Assembly: GCA_009377735.1 (NCBI GenBank)
Contig: WHTL01000258.1
Coordinates: forward strand, 1-5,841
Origin: Acidimicrobiia bacterium
GTDB taxonomy: Bacteria; Actinomycetota; Acidimicrobiia; Spongiisociales; ZC4RG35
Length of the DNA stretch: 5,841 nucleotides
Reading direction: 5' to 3'
Both the position numbers and the translations under genes were made by a program. The notes below the pieces were generated by a model, which had not been told where the DNA came from, searched no databases, and saw only the letters and a program-made list of their open reading frames with translations. Shown in pieces: positions 5,586 through 5,841 of this stretch. Each line of letters begins with the position of its first letter. Position 1 is the stretch's first letter.

Positions 5586-5841
5586 TCAGCCGGTAACGGA
5601 ACCAGCTAGCTCGGGTGACAGCTCACTGCGATCAAGAGGCAGTTCCACCACCTGGTTGCGTTCCGCCGACAGGTCAGCGGCGAGATACACCTCCATGGTG
5701 AGGCGGGCCAGACGTGGATCCACCATCACGGGACGGTCGTAGGCGACGGCATCGAGGAAGTGCTGCGTTTCTCGCTCCATCGGGCCGGCATAGACGTGAT
5801 CAACGAACTCGCCAGGCATGGTCGAGAGCGGGAACTGGATC
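5586..5841 (-). CDS. Gfo/Idh/MocA-family oxidoreductase, C-terminal fragment (cut by window edge)
   Basis: Only the last 84 or so codons are inside the window; the frame stays open through the right edge, so the start is outside and the internal ATG at 5819 is not the real start. The visible end reads IQFPLSTMPGEFVD, then ETQHFLDAVAYDRPVMVDP, then LARLTMEVYLAADLSAERNQ and VVELPL. This is the characteristic tail of Gfo/Idh/MocA dehydrogenases (the F.DAV..DRPV.V.P...R..MEV..AA..SA....V.LPL pattern). These enzymes use NAD(P) to oxidise or reduce sugars, inositols and related polyols. The Rossmann domain and the catalytic residues are not visible, so substrate cannot be judged. It converges on the transporter gene, with the hairpin repeats between them. 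The 15 bases between its stop and the nearer repeat contain no obvious terminator. Confidence 0.8.
   Translation of the reverse strand, partial: IQFPLSTMPGEFVDHVYAGPMERETQHFLDAVAYDRPVMVDPRLARLTMEVYLAADLSAERNQVVELPLDRSELSPELAGSVTG

Overview
The window looks like a piece of a GC-rich actinobacterial chromosome, most likely from the Acidimicrobiia or a close relative. The grounds are high GC, GC-ending codons, TANNNT-type -10 boxes lying 6-7 bases before start codons (leaderless transcripts), and exported proteins with cysteine-paired S-layer-homology-like (SLH-like) repeats of the GC...FCP...R type. The lineage call is inference from style; there is no rRNA or other marker gene.

Layout: (1) 44-346 (+), a small antibiotic-biosynthesis-monooxygenase (ABM) fold protein, followed by a hairpin. 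(2) 271-804 (-), a single-pass membrane protein with a small extracytoplasmic domain, whose 3' end overlaps the ABM gene tail to tail. (3) 969-2090 (-) and 2087-3859 (-), a translationally coupled pair read from right to left. The upstream member is a secreted metzincin-type zinc metalloprotease with three C-terminal SLH-like repeats. The downstream member is a secreted protein with an Ig-like domain and three SLH-like repeats. The start of the protease is odd: a good signal peptide lies directly upstream but in another frame. (4) 3957-4208, a divergent control region with palindromes, including a perfect 15-bp operator-like site and a leaderless promoter for the next gene. (5) 4209-5417 (+), a 12-helix-type MFS transporter. 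(6) 5418-5585, a short convergent gap almost filled by two near-identical 58-bp repeats, 70 bp apart, each able to fold into a hairpin with CTCCTCCC (+ strand) or GGGAGGAG (- strand) in its loop. (7) 5586-5841 (-), the C-terminal end of a Gfo/Idh/MocA-type oxidoreductase cut by the window edge.

The clearest functional unit is the protease plus SLH-protein pair: both appear to be exported, both carry the same repeat family, and they overlap by ATGA, so they probably act together at the cell surface or outside the cell. The transporter, the ABM protein and the oxidoreductase show no obvious pathway link to it. The best candidates for something undescribed are the tandem hairpin repeats downstream of the transporter (possible small RNA with anti-Shine-Dalgarno loops) and the out-of-frame signal peptide of the protease.
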